Below, one piece after another: positions 1-9,572 of a stretch of 64,000 nt of DNA; positions within the stretch are counted from its first letter, which is position 1, and each line of letters opens with the position of its first letter. Source of the stretch: Burkholderia vietnamiensis LMG 10929 (lineage in GTDB: Bacteria; Pseudomonadota; Gammaproteobacteria; Burkholderiales; Burkholderiaceae); contig NZ_CP009630.1 in the NCBI RefSeq assembly GCF_000959445.1, positions 434,001 to 498,000 of the forward strand, given 5' to 3'. Position numbers and translations under genes: made by a program. The notes under the pieces were generated by a model. It saw nothing but the letters and a program-made list of their open reading frames with translations, was not told the DNA's origin and made no database searches.

Positions 1-884
1 TCGGCCTCGGCCACATGGGTGCGCCGATGGCGCTGAACCTGCTGAAGGCCGGCCACGAAGTGCATGCGTTCGACCTGAGCGCCGATGCATTGCGCGCGCT
101 GCAGGACGCCGGCGCGCAGGTGGCCGCGTCGCCGCGCGATGCGGCGGCCGGCGCGGCGTTCGTGATCACGATGCTGCCGGCCGCGCCGCACGTGCGCTCG
201 GTGCTCGCCGGCGAGAACGGCGTGCTGGCCGGCCTGGGCGCCGGCGCGACCGTGATCGATTCGAGCACGATCGACCCGGCGAGCGCGCAGGCGTTCGGCG
301 CGCTCGTGCGCGAGCACGGCGGCGCGTTCGTCGATGCGCCGGTGTCGGGCGGCACCGGCGGCGCGGCCGCCGGCACGCTGACCTTCATGGTCGGCGGCAG
401 CGACGCCGATTTCGAGCGCGTGAAGCCCGTGCTCGCCGCGATGGGCAAGAACATCGTCCACTGCGGCGCGACCGGGATGGGGCAGGTCGCGAAGGTCTGC
501 AACAACCTCGTGCTCGGCATCTCGATGGCGGCCGTGTCGGAGGCGATGTCGCTCGGCGTCGCGCTCGGCATCGATCCGAAGGTGCTGGCCGGCATCGTCA
601 ACACGTCGACGGGCCGCTGCTGGAGCTCGGACACCTACAACCCGTATCCGGGCGTGATCGACACCGCGCCTTCGTCGCGCGGCTACAGCGGCGGCTTCGG
701 CACCGATCTGATGCTGAAGGATCTCGGCCTCGCGAACGATGCCGCGCGGCAGGCGCGCCAGCCCGTCTATCTCGGCGCGCTCGCGCAGCAGCTGTACCAG
801 ACGATGAGCAGCCGCGGCGACGGCCAACTCGATTTCTCGGCGGTGATCCGCCTGTACCAACCGGCTGGCAAGAAGGACGCGTGA
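1..884 (+). CDS. mmsB: 3-hydroxyisobutyrate dehydrogenase (5' end cut by window)
   Basis: NAD-dependent oxidation of 3-hydroxyisobutyrate to methylmalonate semialdehyde in valine breakdown, in the cytoplasm. The frame is open from the first base. The visible start of the protein is the glycine-rich dinucleotide loop (GLGHMGAPMA), normally about ten residues from the N-terminus, so only a few codons are missing and the ATG at 15 is internal. Further family marks are the substrate loop DAPVSGGTGGAAAGTLTFMV and the catalytic lysine in GQVAKVCNN. The stop overlaps the next ATG (TGATG), and the two following genes belong to the same valine pathway, which supports this assignment over other beta-hydroxyacid dehydrogenases such as tartronate semialdehyde reductase. 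Confidence 0.93.
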   Translation, partial: GLGHMGAPMALNLLKAGHEVHAFDLSADALRALQDAGAQVAASPRDAAAGAAFVITMLPAAPHVRSVLAGENGVLAGLGAGATVIDSSTIDPASAQAFGALVREHGGAFVDAPVSGGTGGAAAGTLTFMVGGSDADFERVKPVLAAMGKNIVHCGATGMGQVAKVCNNLVLGISMAAVSEAMSLGVALGIDPKVLAGIVNTSTGRCWSSDTYNPYPGVIDTAPSSRGYSGGFGTDLMLKDLGLANDAARQARQPVYLGALAQQLYQTMSSRGDGQLDFSAVIRLYQPAGKKDA

Positions 885-1675
885 TGATCGAACTGGACTA
901 CGTCGACGACGGCGCGATCGCGTGCGCGACGCTCAAGCGTCCGCCCGCGAACGCCTTTACGGCCGACGGACTGCGGCAGCTGCAGGACACCGTCGCCGAA
1001 CTGAACGCGAACCCGCGCGTGCGCGCGCTGGTGATCACCGGCGACGGCCCGAAGTTCTTCAGCGCCGGCGCCGATCTGAACACGTTCGCCGACGGCGACG
1101 CCGCGGTCGCGCGCGCGATGGCCGCGCGCTTCGGCGCGGCGTTCGAGGCGCTGCACGACGCACGCGTCGTGACGATCGCGGCGATCAACGGCTATGCGAT
1201 GGGCGGCGGCCTCGAATGCGCGCTCGCGTGCGACATGCGCATCGCGGAGACGCATGCACAGATGGCGCTGCCCGAGGCGTCCGTCGGCCTGCTGCCGTGC
1301 GGGCTCGGCACGCAGACGCTGCCCTGGCTCGTCGGCGAAGGCTGGGCGAAGAAGATCATCCTGGCCGGCGCGCGCGTCGATGCGGCCACCGCGCTGCGCA
1401 TCGGGCTGGTCGAAGACGTCGTCGAAAGCGGCGCGGCGCGCGACGCGGCGCTGGCGCTCGCGCGCAACGTCGTGCGGCAGAGTCCGCATGCGCTCGCGTA
1501 CAGCAAGGAGCTGATCGGCCTCGCACGCCGCGGCGTGCCGCGCAGTGCGGCGCTCGCGGTCGAACGCGAACGCTTCGTCGACCTGTTCGATACCGCCGAT
1601 CCGCGCGAGGGCGTGGCCGCGTTTCTCGGCAAGCGCGCGCCGCAATGGCATACCGATGGAGATACGCAACGATGA
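884..1675 (+). CDS. Enoyl-CoA hydratase (crotonase fold)
   Basis: Hydrates an enoyl-CoA; next to mmsB and a 3-hydroxyisobutyryl-CoA hydrolase the likely substrate is methacrylyl-CoA of valine catabolism. The protein has 263 residues, the usual length. The oxyanion-hole segment KFFSAGADL lies around residues 57-65 and a second one, AMGGGLECALACDMRIAE, around 105-122. The two catalytic glutamates appear to be Glu111 (GGLE) and Glu131 (PEASVG). A GTG at 881 is in frame, but the ATG at 884 overlaps the upstream stop by one base and is the more likely start. Its own stop overlaps the next ATG, so the three genes are translationally coupled. Substrate choice is inferred from neighbours. Confidence 0.9.
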   Translation: MIELDYVDDGAIACATLKRPPANAFTADGLRQLQDTVAELNANPRVRALVITGDGPKFFSAGADLNTFADGDAAVARAMAARFGAAFEALHDARVVTIAAINGYAMGGGLECALACDMRIAETHAQMALPEASVGLLPCGLGTQTLPWLVGEGWAKKIILAGARVDAATALRIGLVEDVVESGAARDAALALARNVVRQSPHALAYSKELIGLARRGVPRSAALAVERERFVDLFDTADPREGVAAFLGKRAPQWHTDGDTQR

Positions 1676-2811
1676 GCACGCCGATGACGACCGATGACCG
1701 CTTCGCGCAACCCGCGCCCGAGGTGCTGTTCCGCGTGGTGAACCGCGTGGCGTTGATCACGCTGAACCGGCCGGCCGCGCTCAATGCGTTGTCGTATTCG
1801 ATGATCGGCGAGCTGGCCGCGCTGCTCGAGCGCTGCCGCGGCGACGACCAGATCGTCGCGGTGGTGCTGCGCGGCGCCGGCGAGAAGGGCTTCTGCGCGG
1901 GCGGCGACGTGCGCGCGCTGCACCGGATGGTCGCGCAGCGCGAAACCTGGCTGCCGTTCTTCGTCGACGAGTACCGGCTCGACTACGCCATTCACACGTT
2001 TCCGAAGCCGGTGGTCGCGTTGATGGACGGCGTGACGATGGGCGGCGGCATGGGCCTCGCGCAGGGCGCGGCGCTGCGCGTCGCGACCGAGCGCAGCAAG
2101 ATCGCGATGCCCGAGACGCGCATCGGGCTCGTGCCCGACGTCGGCGCGACGCATTTCCTGGCGCGCATGCCGGTCGAGCTCGAGCTGTACGTCGGGTTGA
2201 CCGGCGCGGTGTTGTCCGGCGCCGATGCGCTGATCGCGAAGCTCGCGGATCTGTGCGTGCCGTCGTCGTGGCTCGATACGTTCGAGACGCGCATCGAAAG
2301 CGTCAAATGGGACGGCGACGTGCTGGCGGCGCTGCGCAAGGTGTTCGAGCCGCCGTGCAACGTCGTGCCGCATGCGGCGCTCGACACGCAGATGGGCTGG
2401 ATCGTGCGTCACTTCGACAAGCGTTCGACCGTCGAGCGGATCGTCGCGACGTTGAAGCAGGAGTTCGCGCGCGACGAGCTCGCACGCGAGCATCGGCAGT
2501 GGCTGCAGACGACGCTCGACGCGCTCGCCGGCCATTCGCCGACGATGCTGTGCGTGACGCGCGAAGCGTTGTTGCGCGGGCGGCAGATGACGCTGGCCGA
2601 GTCGTTCCGGATGGAGCTCGGCATCGTCGCGCGTGCGATCGAGGAGGGCGACTTCCGCGAAGGCGTGCGCGCGCACCTGATCGACAAGGACCGCAAGCCG
2701 CGCTGGGCGCCGGCGTCGCTGGTCGAACTGCGCGCCGAGCGCGTGCGGCATTTCCTGACGTCGCCGTGGAAACTGTTCGCGCATCCGCTCGTCGATCTCG
2801 GCGGGGTGTGA
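1672..2811 (+). CDS. 3-hydroxyisobutyryl-CoA hydrolase
   Basis: Releases 3-hydroxyisobutyrate from its CoA ester, the step before MmsB in valine degradation. It has 379 residues, longer than ordinary crotonases because of the C-terminal extension typical of this subfamily. Motifs seen are GFCAGGDVRALH (residues 73-84, oxyanion hole), TMGGGMGLAQ (122-131) and MPETRIGLVPDVGATHFLAR (146-165), in which Glu148 and Asp156 match the catalytic pair. The ATG at 1672 overlaps the upstream stop (ATGA). The same frame is open far upstream, but that part lies antiparallel in meaning to the hydratase gene and is not real. It is the last gene of the operon; no transporter or regulator follows. Confidence 0.9.
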   Translation: MSTPMTTDDRFAQPAPEVLFRVVNRVALITLNRPAALNALSYSMIGELAALLERCRGDDQIVAVVLRGAGEKGFCAGGDVRALHRMVAQRETWLPFFVDEYRLDYAIHTFPKPVVALMDGVTMGGGMGLAQGAALRVATERSKIAMPETRIGLVPDVGATHFLARMPVELELYVGLTGAVLSGADALIAKLADLCVPSSWLDTFETRIESVKWDGDVLAALRKVFEPPCNVVPHAALDTQMGWIVRHFDKRSTVERIVATLKQEFARDELAREHRQWLQTTLDALAGHSPTMLCVTREALLRGRQMTLAESFRMELGIVARAIEEGDFREGVRAHLIDKDRKPRWAPASLVELRAERVRHFLTSPWKLFAHPLVDLGGV

Positions 2812-3135
2812 ACAAGGCGGGGTGATCGGCGCGGCGTGTCGGGCGCGGTTGCGCTCACGTGTGCGTGCGCCGTGTTCAACCGGCTTTTTCGGGGTTCCGG
2901 GCGTCCGATCATCGGCGGCACCGCCTGAACGAGCGCGTCGATGATGGTGCGATCGCGCATTCAGAATGGACGCGCGCGTCCGGTAGCGGCGTCCCCCCAT
3001 GGCGAATCCACGGCCGCCGCTCCGTTTCGTCATCCGTTCATATTCGTGCAACGTGGCTGCGGCAACAATCGCGGGCAGACATTCGACAACCTTGCGGCGC
3101 CGCGCGCGACCGCAAGCCTTTTCCGAGGACATGCC
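2812..3135. other. Intergenic stretch, no gene seen
   Basis: 324 bases between the valine operon and the RNase gene. No convincing gene, terminator with a T-tract or repeat is visible. A GAGGA ribosome-binding site at about 3125 serves the downstream gene, so the RNase promoter must lie here. Confidence 0.5.
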
Positions 3136-3867
3136 ATGTTGAACACACTCGCCCGCACCGTGGCGGCGCTCGCCGTCGCATCCGCGTCGCTGCATGCCGT
3201 CGCGCAGACCAGCTACGACTACCTGTTGCTCGCCGCATCGTGGGAGCCCGGCTTCTGCGCGTCGCACGACACGCCGGAGTGTACGAACCTGGCCGGCACG
3301 TACGCGGCGACGAGCCTGTCGCTGCATGGCCTGTGGCCGAACAACTACGACGGCAACCAGCCGTTCTACTGCGGCGTGCCGCAGAGCGACGTCGACCTCG
3401 ACAACGCGCACCAGTGGTGCAGCATGGATGCGTATCCGATCAGCACCACGACGCGCAACACGCTGTCGACGTACATGCCGGGCGTCGCGTCGTGCCTCGA
3501 CAAGCACGAATGGTTCAAGCACGGCACCTGCTCGAATTCGGCATCGGCGGACGCCTACTGGAATCAGGCGACCGGCATGGTGAGCCGGCTCGGCAACACG
3601 TCGTTCAACGCGTTCCTGCAGGCGAACGCGGGCAAGACCGTGACGCGCAACCAGCTGCTGTCCGCGTTCGAAGGCGCGTTCGGCAGCAACACGCGCAGCG
3701 CGGTGTCGTTGAAGTGCACGAAGACCAACGGCGTCAGCTATTTCACCGAAGCATGGATCGCGGTGAAGACGAGCGCGACCACGCAGTTCCCGAGCGCGGC
3801 GTCGCTCGTGACCGACGGCAATACGCAGGGGACCTGTCCGACCTCGGGCGTGTATATCGCGAAGTGA
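3136..3867 (+). CDS. Secreted ribonuclease T2 family protein
   Basis: Endoribonuclease cleaving RNA through a 2',3'-cyclic intermediate, exported to the periplasm or medium. The 243-residue protein begins with a Sec signal peptide ending near Ala23 (HAVAQ). Both conserved active sites are present: CAS I SLHGLWPN with His64, and CAS II KHEWFKHGTC with Glu125, Lys128 and His129. Several cysteines (41, 49, 79, 95, 120, 132) suit the disulfides of this family. The ATG at 3136 follows a GAGGA motif; an upstream in-frame ATG would add about 65 residues before the signal peptide and is rejected. Probably a single-gene transcript. Biological role, nutritional or otherwise, cannot be told from sequence. 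Confidence 0.93.
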   Translation: MLNTLARTVAALAVASASLHAVAQTSYDYLLLAASWEPGFCASHDTPECTNLAGTYAATSLSLHGLWPNNYDGNQPFYCGVPQSDVDLDNAHQWCSMDAYPISTTTRNTLSTYMPGVASCLDKHEWFKHGTCSNSASADAYWNQATGMVSRLGNTSFNAFLQANAGKTVTRNQLLSAFEGAFGSNTRSAVSLKCTKTNGVSYFTEAWIAVKTSATTQFPSAASLVTDGNTQGTCPTSGVYIAK

Positions 3868-3925
3868 GGCGCGACGTCGCGCGTGCCGCGCCGGCCGCGC
3901 TCGTTGTGGTCGGCGCGGCACGCAT

Positions 3926-4561
3926 TCACGCGAGCAGGCGCAGCGCCTGTTCGAGCGACAACACCGTCGTGCGCGTCTCGAACGCGGTCGCGAACAGATG
4001 CTCGTGCACGATCGGGTCCGGGTCGTAACAGCAGTCCTTCACCGTGTACAGACGGAAATCCGCATCGCTTGCGTGCGCAACCGACGACAGCACGACGCCG
4101 GTCGACGCGATCCCGACCAGGATCAGCGTGTCGATGCCTCGCGCGGCGAGCCGTGCCTGCAGATCGGTGCCGAAGAACACGCTCGCGCGATGTGCGGCGA
4201 TCAGCGGCTCGCCGTCGAGCCGGCCGAGTTCGGGGCACGGGCCGTCGTCGACGAACCGGCCGAGCTGCTTGATCCCTTGGCCGTTCTTGTTGCGCGGGCT
4301 GACTTCGGGGTAGCCGGGACTGAAGCGGAGATTCGCGAAGCAGACGTGCACGCCGCCCGCGCGCGCCGCGTCGCAGAGCCGGCGTGTGTTCGCGAGCAGC
4401 GTGGGCGCCGCCGACGGAAACAGCCCGAGAATGTCGGTCTGGTAGTGCATGACGATCAGTGCGGTTTGCGCGGGCACGAGCGGCGGAAGCGGCGCGTGTG
4501 CGCGTGCATCCGGGCCTGTCGGGTCGTTTGGGGCGTGATCTGAAGCGTGTTCCGGTTGCAT
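3926..4561 (-). CDS. Isochorismatase-fold protein without the usual Lys and Cys
   Basis: Cysteine hydrolase/isochorismatase-like protein of 211 residues. The fold is recognisable: MHYQTDILGLF (residues 38-48) carries the catalytic aspartate Asp43, HRASVFFGTDL lies at 124-134, and LVGIASTGVVLSSVAHA at 148-164 corresponds to the segment that usually holds the nucleophilic cysteine. In that segment the cysteine position is valine (about 157), and the lysine expected just before HRAS is alanine (about 123). It may therefore be a true isochorismatase-type enzyme, some of which lack the cysteine, or an inactive relative. The start at 4561 is preceded by GGGAGAG; an upstream in-frame start would add 49 low-complexity residues. 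It converges with the RNase gene and has no operon partner. Confidence 0.8.
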   Translation of the reverse strand: MQPEHASDHAPNDPTGPDARAHAPLPPLVPAQTALIVMHYQTDILGLFPSAAPTLLANTRRLCDAARAGGVHVCFANLRFSPGYPEVSPRNKNGQGIKQLGRFVDDGPCPELGRLDGEPLIAAHRASVFFGTDLQARLAARGIDTLILVGIASTGVVLSSVAHASDADFRLYTVKDCCYDPDPIVHEHLFATAFETRTTVLSLEQALRLLA

Positions 4562-4918
4562 GGCTGATGCTCTCCCGTGGGTCACTTCGATGGTCACTTC
4601 GGTGGGTTCAAACAATCGGCTGGGGCGGATACGGCGGCAACGGTTCGGGCGCGCGCGTGTTTCAGGTCGGGCAATGTAAGCCGGTGGGGTGGTACACGTG
4701 CCGACCATGCGGGCGTGCGCCGCGTTGCCTTCTGCCAGCGGCTGCGGCCATTATCGGCTATTCGCGAGCGGCGTTCGTGTCGGCGCTCAGGTTCGTGGAG
4801 TGCGGCAAAATATGCGTTTTGTCGCGCAGGCGGCCGCGATGGGCGGCACACCGGAGCGCGCGCGTCCCCAGGCGTGCGCCCCGTGCGATGATGCGCGACG
4901 ATCAACACGAGAGATGGC
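4562..4918. other. Divergent intergenic stretch
   Basis: 357 bases between the divergent starts of the isochorismatase-fold gene and the small acidic protein. It should contain both promoters. No repeat, RNA gene or clear operator was recognised. Confidence 0.45.
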
Positions 4919-5302
4919 ATGACGACTACCTTCGACGAGGCGACAACGGCGGCGATCGCCGCGTTTGCCGAACTGGATTTCTATACGGCTGTGCAAGCGA
5001 TGCGCGCCGAGGCCGATTACGACCGCGAGCTGGATCAGTGGATCTCGCGCTATATCGACGACCACGGCGGCGGCATCGACGATGCCGAATACGACGCGTT
5101 GCATGCGCGGGCGCAGGCGACGCCCGAATACGCGCAGTTCGTCGATGCGGTACGCCGGGAGATTTGCGAATACTTCGACGTGACCGACGAGCAGCTCGAC
5201 TGGATCGTCGTATTGCGCAACGACGACAGCGACGAGCTTTGGGCCGAAGTCAACCGGCGGCGCAGCGCGCTGGGAACGGGGGAGGTGCGGGGAGATTTGT
5301 GA
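4919..5302 (+). CDS. Hypothetical small acidic protein
   Basis: A 127-residue protein, rich in Asp and Glu, with no signal peptide or membrane segment. A helical N-terminal part (ATTAAIAAFAELDFYTAVQA) is followed by a pattern of acidic helices with regular Tyr, Trp and Ile spacing. I do not recognise a family. The ATG at 4919 has GAGAG about six bases upstream. It stands alone between divergent and convergent neighbours. Codon use with strong GC at third positions agrees with a real gene; the function is unknown. Confidence 0.6.
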   Translation: MTTTFDEATTAAIAAFAELDFYTAVQAMRAEADYDRELDQWISRYIDDHGGGIDDAEYDALHARAQATPEYAQFVDAVRREICEYFDVTDEQLDWIVVLRNDDSDELWAEVNRRRSALGTGEVRGDL

Positions 5303-5533
5303 GCGCGGTTCGGTGGTTGGCTTTGAGGTCTGACGCCGGAGGTGTACGTTGCACGGGAATGCTTCGATCGCCGCAATGGTACGAAGGTCCCGCACGACTG
5401 CCGCCGTTGGTTCCGGTTGCGAGACCAGCCGCTTTCCGCTGCCCGTTTTCCGCGTCGGCATGGTGCATCGCGATGGCGCTCGGCAAGGGCTTGCGGCCCT
5501 TGCCTGAGCCATGTCGAAGCGGCGGCAGCAGTC

Positions 5534-6358
5534 CTACGACGATCGGGCAAAGTCCAATATGTCCTGATTGAGGCGATCCTTGTGCGTGTAGTACAACGCA
5601 TGATAGGCGCCCTCGTAGACAACCAGTCTCGCACCGGGAATCAGCTCGGCAGACACCTTGCCCGAAAGGTCGATTGGCACAACGGGGTCGGCGCCGCCGT
5701 GGATGACCAGCGTGGGGATATCGAATTTTTTCAGGTCGGGACGCAAATCGGTTTCGGAAAACGATGCAATGCAGTCATGGGTTGCCTTGATGCTCGCCGT
5801 GATTGCCATATTGAATGTCCAGTCGAGCATCGCCTGCGTGACCACCGACGCGTCATGATCGGCTCCCGTAAAGGCGCGACCGAAATTGACCAGAAAATCG
5901 GCGCGATCATGGAGTACGCCGGCACGCAACCCGTCGAAAATGTCGCGGGGAACGCCCGCCGGGTTATCGGCCCCTGCCATGAGTAACGGGGTCGTCGCGC
6001 TGAGAAGAACGACCTTGGCGACACGCTTCGATCCGCGCGTACCGATGTATCGTGCAACTTCTCCGCCGCCCATCGAGTAGCCGACCAAAATGGCGTCGGT
6101 GAGGTCCAGCTGCTGAATCAACTCGTCCAGGTCGCTCGTGAGGCTGTCGTAGTCGTAGCCCGACCACGGCTGGCTCGACCGTCCAAAGCCGCGGCGATCA
6201 TACGCTATGACGCGGAAGCCGTTGCTGGCGAGGAAGTGCGCCTGGTATTCCCACATGTCGGCGCTGACCAGCCACCCGCCAACCAGCACGATCGGCTGCC
6301 CGGTTCCCCAGTCGTTGTAATAGATTTCAGTACCGTCAGGCGTCGTAATCCGGCTCAT
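5534..6358 (-). CDS. Alpha/beta hydrolase, non-haem haloperoxidase-like
   Basis: Cytoplasmic serine hydrolase of 274 residues in the cofactor-free haloperoxidase/esterase group. Catalytic residues read as Ser95 in the elbow GYSMGGGE, Asp224 in HGGADPVVPID and His253 in EGAYHALYYTHKDRL. The oxyanion loop GGWLVSADMW is at 27-36. The start at 6358 is preceded by GGAG about ten bases upstream. The substrate is unknown; this family includes arylesterases, lactonases and perhydrolases. The gene is less GC-rich than most of the window and stands without operon partners, which may indicate later acquisition. Confidence 0.88.
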   Translation of the reverse strand: MSRITTPDGTEIYYNDWGTGQPIVLVGGWLVSADMWEYQAHFLASNGFRVIAYDRRGFGRSSQPWSGYDYDSLTSDLDELIQQLDLTDAILVGYSMGGGEVARYIGTRGSKRVAKVVLLSATTPLLMAGADNPAGVPRDIFDGLRAGVLHDRADFLVNFGRAFTGADHDASVVTQAMLDWTFNMAITASIKATHDCIASFSETDLRPDLKKFDIPTLVIHGGADPVVPIDLSGKVSAELIPGARLVVYEGAYHALYYTHKDRLNQDILDFARSS

Positions 6359-6584
6359 TTTGCTCGCTCCTTCAGATGGGAATTGCCTTTCGCTTCATGG
6401 GCCGGCTTTCCGCGCATCGATATGAAGAGCGTCGCGCGACGCTTCCGGCTGCTGTGCAGCAATGATAGGTTGGGCAGCAGAGCAGCAATCTGAAATGTTC
6501 TGAACGACGCTAGCGCAAGCGCTGAAAAAACAGCACGGGGCCACCGGCCGGGCGCCCGATCCAGTTATAGCCTCGAAGCCGCAA

Positions 6585-7946
6585 TCAAGACCCCGCCAGT
6601 GCCTGCCGCCCGGCCTGCAGATATGCGTTCATCTCAGCTTGCGGCACCATACCGCCGCCCGTTGCCCAGATCACATGCGTCGCGTCCCGCATGACGGAGT
6701 CGTCCAGCTGCATGCGGGCACGGTAACCTTGCCGTTCCGTCGACACGCGCGCGAAACCCGGCGCGCCGGCCAGCGCCGACGGCTCCAGCCGGATGTCGCT
6801 CGTCTGCGCCATCAGCGCGAGCATTGCATATAGCTCGCGATCCTCGACGGTGAAATAGCCATCGATCATCCGTTGCATCGCACGACCGACGAATCCGGAA
6901 GGGCGTCCGACCGCGAGGCCGTCGGCGGCCGTCACGTTGTCGATACCGAAATCCTGCACCGCAAGCTGCTCGTGCAAGCCGGTCAGCACGCCCATCAACA
7001 TGCACGGCGAATGGGTCGGCTCCGCGAAAACACAGTGCACCGCATCGCCGAAGGCGAGCTTCAAGCCGAACGCGACACCGCCCGGGCCGCCGCCTACGCC
7101 GCAAGGCAGATACACGAAGAGCGGATGCGTCGCATCGACACGCACGTTCGACGCTTCGAGCTGACGCTTCAGGCGCTCACCCGCGACCGCATAGCCGAGG
7201 AACAGCGTCGTCGAATTTTCGTCGTCGACGAAGTGGCACATCGGATCGTTAGCCGCAAGACGCCGGCCGTTCTCGATCGCTTCGCCGTAATCGCCCGCAT
7301 ACTCCACGACCGTCACGCCATGCGCGCGCAGGCGGTCCTTCTTCCATTGGCGCGCATCGGTGGACATATGCACGGTCGCCGCAAAGCCGAGCGTCGCGCT
7401 CGCGATGCCGATCGACATGCCGAGATTGCCGGTCGACCCGACCGCGATGCGGTGCTCGCGAAACAGCGCGCGACATGCGTCGCCGGCGAGGACGCGGTAA
7501 TCGTCGCCGTCGTTGAGCAAGCCGTGGCGCAGCGCAAGCTGCTCGGCGTAGAAGAGCACTTCATAGATGCCGCCACGCGCCTTGATCGAGCCGGAGATCG
7601 GCAGATGGCTGTCCTGCTTGAGCAGCAGGCGCCGCGGCGTTTCCACGCCGTAACGTTCGCTCAATGCCTGCGCGAACGCAGGCACGTCGGTGAGCGGCGA
7701 TTCGATAATGCCGCCCGTGTCGCGCACATCGGCGAACAGGTCGGCCAGCAGCGGCGCGAAGCGTTGCAGGCGCGCGCTCGCATCGGCGATATGCGAGGCG
7801 TCCAGCGCAATGTCATCGAGCGCTTCGGTCAGCGGCGCGACGGCGGGGTTGAACCACTCGACCGGCTCGAGCGCCATCAATGGGCGCAGAAGCGGGTAGT
7901 CGCGAAGCCAGGATTCGAGTGGCTTGCCGTAGATGGAATCGGTCAT
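6585..7946 (-). CDS. dsdA: D-serine ammonia-lyase (D-serine dehydratase)
   Basis: PLP enzyme converting D-serine to pyruvate and ammonia. It has 453 residues, close to the 440-450 of known DsdA proteins. Lys122 in SGSIKARGG is the expected Schiff-base lysine, [11 protein letters not shown] (170-180) is the phosphate-binding loop, and [20 protein letters not shown] matches the C-terminal glycine loop. The ATG at 7946 lies 8 bases past the end of the amidase gene transcribed before it, so the two are probably one operon. The classical partner dsdX and regulator dsdC are not adjacent; instead an amidase, a LysR regulator and an ACS-type MFS transporter lie upstream on the same strand. Confidence 0.92.
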   Translation of the reverse strand: MTDSIYGKPLESWLRDYPLLRPLMALEPVEWFNPAVAPLTEALDDIALDASHIADASARLQRFAPLLADLFADVRDTGGIIESPLTDVPAFAQALSERYGVETPRRLLLKQDSHLPISGSIKARGGIYEVLFYAEQLALRHGLLNDGDDYRVLAGDACRALFREHRIAVGSTGNLGMSIGIASATLGFAATVHMSTDARQWKKDRLRAHGVTVVEYAGDYGEAIENGRRLAANDPMCHFVDDENSTTLFLGYAVAGERLKRQLEASNVRVDATHPLFVYLPCGVGGGPGGVAFGLKLAFGDAVHCVFAEPTHSPCMLMGVLTGLHEQLAVQDFGIDNVTAADGLAVGRPSGFVGRAMQRMIDGYFTVEDRELYAMLALMAQTSDIRLEPSALAGAPGFARVSTERQGYRARMQLDDSVMRDATHVIWATGGGMVPQAEMNAYLQAGRQALAGS

Positions 7947-7954
7947 GGGCAAAA

Positions 7955-9484
7955 TCAGACTGCCGAAGCGCAAGCGTGGGAGGACGACGCGGCGTCCAGC
8001 ACCGGCGGATGCGTGACGATGGAACGGAGATCGACATCCGATGCGCGCAATTTCGCGACATCGGGAATCGGGCGGCGCATTTCGTCCGACGACTCGAAGA
8101 GTGTTTCGAATGCGCGTGCCGCGTCGAGCAGCGCAAGATCGCCGCGAAATGCACCGATCATCTGCAAGCCGAACGGCATGCCGCGATGATCGACGCCGCA
8201 CGGCAGCGACACGGCCGGATTCGTCGTCAGCGTGACGACATAGGTCAGCGACAGCCAGCGATAGTAGTTTTCCAGTGCGATGCCGTTCACCGATTTCAGA
8301 TACGGCTGCGTCCAACGGAACGGCGAAACAGGCGTCGTGGGCGACAGGATCACGTCGTAGCGATCGAACAGCGTCTGGAAGCGGCGGAACAGCCGCGTCT
8401 GGTCGGCATGCGCGCGCACGCAATCGGCAAGACCGAGGTTGATGCCCATTTCGTAGTTGGCGCGCGGATTCGGCCCGAGCAGATCGGGATTCGTCTCGTA
8501 GGCTTTTTGCAGACCCGCGACGAAGGCTTCCGCGCGCAGCACGTCGAAGCATTGATGCGCGCCCGAGAAATCGACGTCGATCGGCTCGCAGACGGCCACT
8601 TCGCCGCGCAGCAGCGCGATCCTGCGGCGAAACACGGCGCGGATATCGTCATCGACAGCGCAGACGCCGAAATCTTCCGTGTAGCCCACACGCAGCGTCG
8701 CGAGATCCGTGTGCGCGCGGCGTTCCATCGTCGCGTCGAGCGCGCACGGATAACCGAGCGGATCGCTGCCGGATTGCCCGACCGTCGCGGCGAGTTGGAG
8801 CCACGTGTCCTCGACGGTGCGACCCATCGGCCCCACCACGGCATTTGGCGTCCAGCCGAGCGGCTTGCGATCGCTGGGCACGAGCCCCGGCGAGGTGCGC
8901 AAACCGACCACGCCGCATTTGGCCGCTGGAATCCGTAGCGAGCCGCCCGTGTCCGAACCGGACGCGAGTGGCACCATATCGAGCGCAAGCGCCGCTGCCG
9001 AGCCGCCCGACGAACCGCCCGCATTCAGACGCGGATCGAATGGATTGCCCGTCGCGCCCCACACCGGATTGAAGCTGTTCGCACCCGCGCCCATTTCGGG
9101 CACGTTGGTCTTGCCGACCACGATCGCGCCTGCCGCGCGCAACCGGCGCACCAGCGTGTTGTCCTGTGCGGGAATGTTTGCGCGGTACAACGGCGAACCG
9201 TAGGTGGTCAGAAGGCCTTCGGTTTCTTCGAGATCCTTGATGCCGACAGGCAAGCCGTGCAGTACGCCGACGGCATTGCCGCGTGCGAGCGCGGCGTCGG
9301 CGGCGCGCGCTTCGCGGCGTGCGCGTTCGAAACTCGTCGCCGTGATCGCGTTGACATACGGATTGAGCGTTTCGATGCGCGCGATGCAGGCATCGAGCAG
9401 TTCAACAGCGGAGATTTCCCGCGCCAGCAACAGCGCGCGCAACGCGACGGCGCTATGGCGGGTGAGTTCGTGGCGGTCGCTCAT
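7955..9484 (-). CDS. Amidase (amidase-signature family)
   Basis: Hydrolyses an amide bond by the Ser-cisSer-Lys triad. The 509-residue protein shows Lys83 in [12 protein letters not shown], the Ser158/Ser159 pair in [12 protein letters not shown] and the nucleophile Ser182 in [13 protein letters not shown]. The start at 9484 has AAAGGA eight bases upstream. An in-frame start at 9586 would add a hydrophobic segment (SLVAAFLVVYIGAL) but overlaps the LysR gene, so it is less likely. The position between a transporter and D-serine dehydratase suggests that it releases an amino acid or ammonia from an imported amide; this is inference. GatA is a distant relative, but no gatB or gatC is nearby. Confidence 0.88.
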   Translation of the reverse strand: MSDRHELTRHSAVALRALLLAREISAVELLDACIARIETLNPYVNAITATSFERARREARAADAALARGNAVGVLHGLPVGIKDLEETEGLLTTYGSPLYRANIPAQDNTLVRRLRAAGAIVVGKTNVPEMGAGANSFNPVWGATGNPFDPRLNAGGSSGGSAAALALDMVPLASGSDTGGSLRIPAAKCGVVGLRTSPGLVPSDRKPLGWTPNAVVGPMGRTVEDTWLQLAATVGQSGSDPLGYPCALDATMERRAHTDLATLRVGYTEDFGVCAVDDDIRAVFRRRIALLRGEVAVCEPIDVDFSGAHQCFDVLRAEAFVAGLQKAYETNPDLLGPNPRANYEMGINLGLADCVRAHADQTRLFRRFQTLFDRYDVILSPTTPVSPFRWTQPYLKSVNGIALENYYRWLSLTYVVTLTTNPAVSLPCGVDHRGMPFGLQMIGAFRGDLALLDAARAFETLFESSDEMRRPIPDVAKLRASDVDLRSIVTHPPVLDAASSSHACASAV

Positions 9485-9572
9485 CGGGCGGTCCTTTAAA
9501 CGGTCATGCAACAGAGCGCCAATGTAGACGACGAGAAAGGCAGCGACCAGTGATGAATATCGAAACGTGGAT

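Noticed and set aside
922..2811. Long plus-strand frame starting at 922
   Set aside because: Its first 250 residues are an arginine-rich shadow of the enoyl-CoA hydratase; the real gene starts at 1672.
1192..3921. Very long minus-strand open frame
   Set aside because: High-GC antisense frame with Arg/His-rich nonsense composition across three known genes.
3867..3926. Palindrome GCGCGACGTCGCGC after the RNase gene as terminator
   Set aside because: No T-tract follows, and such palindromes are frequent in this GC-rich DNA.
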